DNA from: Chaetoderma sp. LZ-2023a
Lineage: Eukaryota > Mollusca > Caudofoveata > Chaetodermatida > Chaetodermatidae
Reading direction: 5' to 3'
Length of the DNA: 64,000 nt
NCBI GenBank assembly: GCA_034401795.1
Contig: CM067370.1
Location: 53,041,380 to 53,105,379 of the forward strand
Shown here: in pieces, positions 59,701 to 64,000 of the stretch
Numbering within the stretch: position 1 is the stretch's first letter
Layout of the letters: every line of letters begins with the position of its first letter
Program-made: the position numbers and the translations under genes
Notes under the pieces: model-generated
The model's database searches: none
What the model saw: the letters and a program-made list of their open reading frames with translations, nothing else
What the model was told of the DNA's origin: nothing

Positions 59701-60778
59701 TTGTTGATGCTTCGCCCTTCTACTGCTATATTTTGGGTAAGCTCATTGGAACGAATGCCGAACAGACTCCAATTTGCCTTTTTGTAGTTCCACCTTGGAT
59801 GTTGAGGTGAACTTGTCGAAAGACTTCCAGAAAGAGAGAGGAGGACTGGGCGGTGGTCGCTTCCTCCTAACTGCGATCCGACCACTCTACTGAGGTTTCT
59901 GTCAATGTCTTCTGTACAAAATTCCGGCGTTGTTGTCGAGTGCCACCGGCGCGAGTAGAAGGTAGGCTGATCTGTGGGATCGTTGACAAGTAAAAGGTGC
60001 TTTTCATCTTGCATGCTTCAATGTCTTCTCCTCGTTTATCAAGTGTTCTGTATCTCCAGCTCTGGGACTGGCTATTAAAGTCTCCTGCAATGAGGAAGTG
60101 GCAGTCCGGGACCTGGATTGTGTCAAGTGAGGGATTCTTGTCATTAGGGCAGTAATAATTGACAATATCAATCACAGAGTTGCTGGTTGTTACCTTGATC
60201 TTGATATATTCTGCCTCTTCCATAAAGGTTTTGATCTGGATGGCGTTCACGCTGTTTCGGACCAAGGTGATCACCCCGCCTTTCTTTCTTCCTCTTCGAT
60301 CACACCGGAAAATCTGGTAACCTCTGACCTTAAATGGTTTTCCTTCTTGCAGGTGTGTCTCTTGGATGCAGCAATGTTGTTTTCGTACAGGATCTGTTCG
60401 AGCTCTGATTTCTTGTTGGTAACCCCTTCTGTGTTCCAGTGCATGATGTTGATACTGGGGTTCTCTTTGGGTTTGGTCTTCTCTTTCGGTTGGCCAGTAG
60501 CTCTCCATCCTCGTCCCCTGGCTCCACAAGACGAGTTGATGGGACCTCCAGTAGCTGAGGGTGGGCTCCTTCGAGGCGTGGAGCCCGGCGCTGCACATGC
60601 CTGGCGTATCCTCACAGGGCGAGCACCATTTCGGTTGATTCTATCTCCAAGTGTCATTTCATTAGCGCTGTGCATAATGCTCTGGTTAGCCCCTCCAAAT
60701 GTCTGGATTGACACCCAGTGGGTTACACCCCGGCGCCACGTTGAGGCCGAGCATATAGTCTTAAACAGGGTGAGCTAA
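56800..60778 (-). mobile_element. Non-LTR retrotransposon with RNase H (I/Jockey-type), decayed
   Basis: On the - strand, from high to low: a short Arg/Pro-rich 5' region, APE-type endonuclease (60598-59442 in shifting frames), reverse transcriptase (59329-57731) and RNase H (57658-56843). RNase H in a LINE points to the I group. It lies in the intron between SET exons 61524-61686 and 55241-55430, in the same orientation as the host gene. No clear tail is visible. Confidence 0.85.
56843..60598 (-). pseudogene. LINE polyprotein: endonuclease, reverse transcriptase, RNase H
   Basis: Endonuclease motifs: A-G-D-F-N-S-Q and G-G-S-D-H-R-P-V-L. RT: S-P-G-P-D-G-I-T, Y-R-P-I-S-L-T, A-F-I-D-L-Q-K-A-F-D-K-V (motif A), G-V-P-Q-G-G-V-L-S-P (motif B) and L-Y-A-D-D-L (motif C, near 58475). 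RNase H: Y-T-D-G-S-A, Y-R-A-E-V-E-A-L, F-L-S-D-A-L and E-A-D-K-M-A-K, the four acidic positions. The last three ORF segments share one frame and are separated by TGA codons near 58458 and 57729. The endonuclease part is additionally shifted between 60598, 60014 and 59329. Confidence 0.9.
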
Positions 60779-60779
60779 T

Positions 60780-61520
60780 AAACAGGCAATAAAGCAATGT
60801 TTCCACTTGGCTTAAAAAATAAATCTCAAATTAACTTTTAATAATATTATTTGTTTCAATATAGTGAGTAAGTACTAAAGATATTTACCGCCGTACTCAG
60901 CAATTTTTCATTCATATGGCGGCAGTGCCCACATCAGGACGACCCAATGCCGCTACATATTACATAGGGCTGCCAGCCTAGGGGCTAAGGGCACAGTTCT
61001 CTCATGCTGACTCGCCAGTTTACACTTATATTTGATCTTGGTGTTGCCGTGCTCTCTACTGAAATACAGAGACCAGGGCAACACCAAAATCAAATAGATC
61101 AATCGTACGATGACATGACATCGCATCCCCACATTTGCCACTTTGAACTTTTGACCATCCCCACAACCCACCCCTGGTGGCAGAGCCAAATGTAAAAGGC
61201 CTCTTGCACTGCACAATCATATGGGTAACTCGCATATCCAATTTGGTTGAGTTCTGTGTAACGGTTCCAGGAGTTGCATTATACGTGATTTGACCTCTGT
61301 CCAGCCCCCTTCAGGGCGGAGCCAAATCTAAATACCACCCTGCTAAGCATAATCCTATGGGTAACACACCTACCAACAGAATTCCACTCACTGGTTTGGG
61401 AGGAGATAGCGCAATAGGCGGACAGACAGACGGAGCGACTACAATATCCTCACCACTTTTTAAACGTGGGGATAAATATTTAACATATTCACATATCATG
61501 AACATAAAAAATCTCACGCT
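60780..61520. other. Non-coding stretch
   Basis: No gene. Two diverged copies of a CATA/TGGGTAAC...GGCAGAGCCAAAT-type sequence (about 61160-61250 and 61310-61380) indicate a dispersed repeat. Confidence 0.4.
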
Positions 61521-61523
61521 TAC

Positions 61524-61686
61524 CAGTAATGACAACCGCTGCATACAAAGAAATACAGGAATGAACCCTTTGACTGAGGATGTGATTTGAGTCGCCGTTC
61601 TCCCTCGACCTGATCCACGAGTTCACCCTTGTACTCAAGTAGAAACTCCTCTTTGTCGAAACCGATTGTTGTAAAGGTACCACAGC
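61524..61686 (-). CDS. SET-domain exon 1 (KMT5A/SETD8-like)
   Basis: On the - strand the acceptor ATGTTGCAG precedes 163 bp that read G-C-G-T-F-T-T-I-G-F-D, L-L-E-Y-K-G-E-L-V and a segment ending F-V-C-S-G-C-H-Y, up to the donor TG/GTAAGC. This is the N-terminal half of a SET domain, closest in layout to the histone H4K20 monomethyltransferase group (F-x-Y/F-E-Y-x-G-E/D-L, then a short insert and a Y/F-x-F strand). It carries no lesion itself and joins in phase to 55241-55430, which does. Upstream exons were not recognised before the window end. Confidence 0.75.
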
Positions 61687-61689
61687 CTG

Positions 61690-64000
61690 CAACATACATG
61701 TATACGTACACGAATCTGAGAACTTTTTTAATAATATCTGATTTTCGCGCCGGAAAAGACAATAGGTTCTGATATGATGGCGCTGACAAACAAAATCTAG
61801 AATGGCGACTACATTACCAGTTGGTTAAAGAACTAAGAAATATGTAGTGGCAATTTATTTAAAAATCTAAAATTATTCTTAATTTTGCTAAAAAAGAACT
61901 TTAAGATGTGTGTGTATTTCCTTAAAGCTATCGTTAGCCGATAAAACTACCAGATTAGGCTAATAAAAATGGTCAGAGTGATGCCGCCAGGAGACACTCT
62001 GCAATCTTGTGTTGAGTTGTGACATCAAAATTCCCTATATACATGTATACCGGTCTAGCCACAGGCCTGTCCAAATTGGAAATGTGCGTAACCCATTTTG
62101 GGGTTGCGCAAATGTGTTTTGGGCAACCCAATCTGTTTTGCGTAACCATGTTTCCTGCATTTATCTACAACATGACAGAAATTGCGGGAACGGAAAAGAG
62201 GTTGGGTCATAAATGTTTGCATAACCTTTGCGCGAACTTAAAATGGGTTACGCCAATTTGGGCAGTTCTGAGCCAGGTAATACATTTTAGTTCAGCAGTA
62301 CACGTAGAGTCGATCGTTTGCGACATGCTAGAGTAATTATCTTTAGAACAAGTTGGTTGGCAAATATTGTAGTAGGAACATTCGGTCAAATTATTTTCAA
62401 AAATAATCTAGTAGATATAGTGTAGGGGTGATGATTTTCTGCTTCGTAAAGTGTAAATTCTGCTTTGGAAAATAGCAACTTCTGCTTCGTCACCGGTTTC
62501 ACTGTTTTTCAACCTTCGAACAATAATCTGCTTAATTAACAATCGCAGATGCATGAAAATTTAACAATTCATGCCTATATCGAGAGGATACAAAATATTC
62601 ATAACTAGATTCACACTCTGCCTTGTAATTTGGAATGGCTCACAGATGTACATGTTTTGTTTTTCTTCAATTTGATGGATGAAATTTCACAATTTCTGGT
62701 ACAGACAGAACTCTACTGAAGAATATAAACAAGAAAGGCAATTATTTAGAAGAAAATGTCAATTCTTGTCGATTTCTGCTTCAGTATGTCAATTCTGCTT
62801 ACGAAGCGGAAATTCTGCCGAAGCACAAAATCATCACCCCTAATAGTGTTCAACAGCAACTGTTTTGGTAGCGAATTGACTGAAAATCATTGTGGTGTCA
62901 ACTTTCAATCGAATTATTCCCAAAATAAGTAGCAATGTAGTAATATTCACTGTAGATATTTTTAGCAATCTGAGCTGACTAATATAGTAACAATTGCCCC
63001 AATGGCCTGTGATGCTCACCTGGACCATTAATATTTGAACCATTTGCAATTACATAGACATATGGATAATTTGCAGCAAATCCAAGATACATGTAGATGA
63101 CAGCCAAAGAGATTGACCAATTGAAAAACCATTTGATTTCCTGAAGCTTATCGTTGTATGATCATTCCACACAAGGTTGGTTGAAATCTAACTTTGTTGA
63201 TTAAGTAGTAGTAACGATTTAAACGGTGGTGGGGAATCCGAAATCCCTGCTGAAAGAATTAGCAAACCAAAACTCTCATTAGAACTCTTGAAGTTTATCA
63301 TGATACATGTACATGTAGGAAAATTACATTTCCAGATACATTGGAATCGCATAAAGTTGATGAAGTGTGGCGCCTAAAAGGGGTTCGGGAAATTGCAAAA
63401 TGGCAAAGGTGTTGAAGCCTAGTCCCATAGGGCAGGTCTTGACGTTACGGGCTGCCCACCAACCCAGGGCAAGTTATTTCTCCCACAGGGCAGGTGAAAC
63501 CTAATACATACCTGCCCTACTGGATAGGTCAATAATTATCACATTAAAGCATAAATTGCAAAATTAAATCAAAATGTAATGAATAAAATAACAGATCACA
63601 AATTTGGACAAGTGCTTCTTATTAAGGGCAGTTGAAATTTACGTTAATTAGTAGATTTTATTTTAAATGTACTGGATATTTGTCAAAATGCTACTAATTA
63701 ATGACTTTGCGGATTTCAACTAATTGGGCTAGAAGGATTTTATGGGAAAACTTCCTGACTGAATTTTGATTTGTACATTTTTGGGTGGAATCTTAGATTT
63801 TATTTTAAAGATGGATATTCACACTAAATGCTTGAAAAAAAAAATTAAATTATATACTTTTAGAGGCTTAAAATGTTGGTCTAGGTCCACTGAAACAAAT
63901 TAAGTCTTAACAAATGATCATTTCATTGCGTATAAATTAATATAATGTTTTTAAATTTTGATTTAATTAGGGGACAGTGCCTCTATTTCAATTACACTAC
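61690..64000. other. Non-coding stretch at the right edge
   Basis: No gene recognised. It contains a dispersed-repeat copy (63010-63330) related to 55990-56125, and a short pair of matching phrases (TCTGCTTCGTAAAG / TCTGCTTACGAAGC) around 62440-62820 with inverted character. Confidence 0.4.

Overview
The window looks like a piece of an invertebrate nuclear genome, most likely a mollusc or another lophotrochozoan. It is intron-rich and AT-rich, crowded with microsatellites, palindromic foldback elements and dispersed repeats carrying AGGTCA-like words, and it holds two LINEs, a Tc1-type transposon and one complete-ended Polinton/Maverick. The species cannot be named from the sequence.

The centrepiece is a 15,538-bp Polinton (endogenous adintovirus-like element) at 13319-28856. 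It has long terminal inverted repeats starting AG and ending CT, and a perfect 6-bp target duplication, GACATA, at 13313-13318 and 28857-28862. All recognisable genes are on the + strand. In order they are: an acidic repeat protein/polymerase N-terminus, protein-primed family B DNA polymerase, two small unknown ORFs, a protein with two PC4/SUB1-like domains, a CCHC zinc-knuckle protein, an 82-bp tandem array, packaging ATPase, a small basic protein with a hydrophobic tail, a conserved structural-type ORF, integrase, a glycine-rich/basic virion-type ORF, major capsid protein, adenain-type cysteine protease and a small Cys-containing ORF. Several genes have their own TATA box. Nearly every large gene carries a stop, frameshift or deletion, so the copy is a fossil although both ends are intact.

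The Polinton sits in an intron of a host gene on the - strand. An EGF-like exon (33098-33217) joins in phase to three exons that complete one CUB domain (12473-12570, 11151-11269, 10320-10449). A second host locus on the - strand is a SETD8/KMT5A-like SET-domain gene (exons 61524-61686 and 55241-55430, possibly a last exon at 49258-49424). It carries two in-frame TAG codons and has a LINE in its first visible intron.

Left part (1-13 kb): a degenerate reverse-transcriptase fragment, a FEN1-like PIN-nuclease/CXC gene with one internal stop (2183-4786), a degenerate LINE C-terminus (about 8320-9040), and the CUB exons. Middle (29-45 kb): non-coding intron sequence with a 76-bp minisatellite, then a 6.8-kb LINE with a zinc-knuckle ORF1 lying inside an (ACT)n array. 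Right part (45-64 kb): microsatellites, two abutting palindromes with an identical loop, a Tc1-type element nested in another inverted-repeat element, a 278-bp perfect palindrome, 213-bp and nuclear-receptor-like repeats, and an RNase H-bearing LINE.
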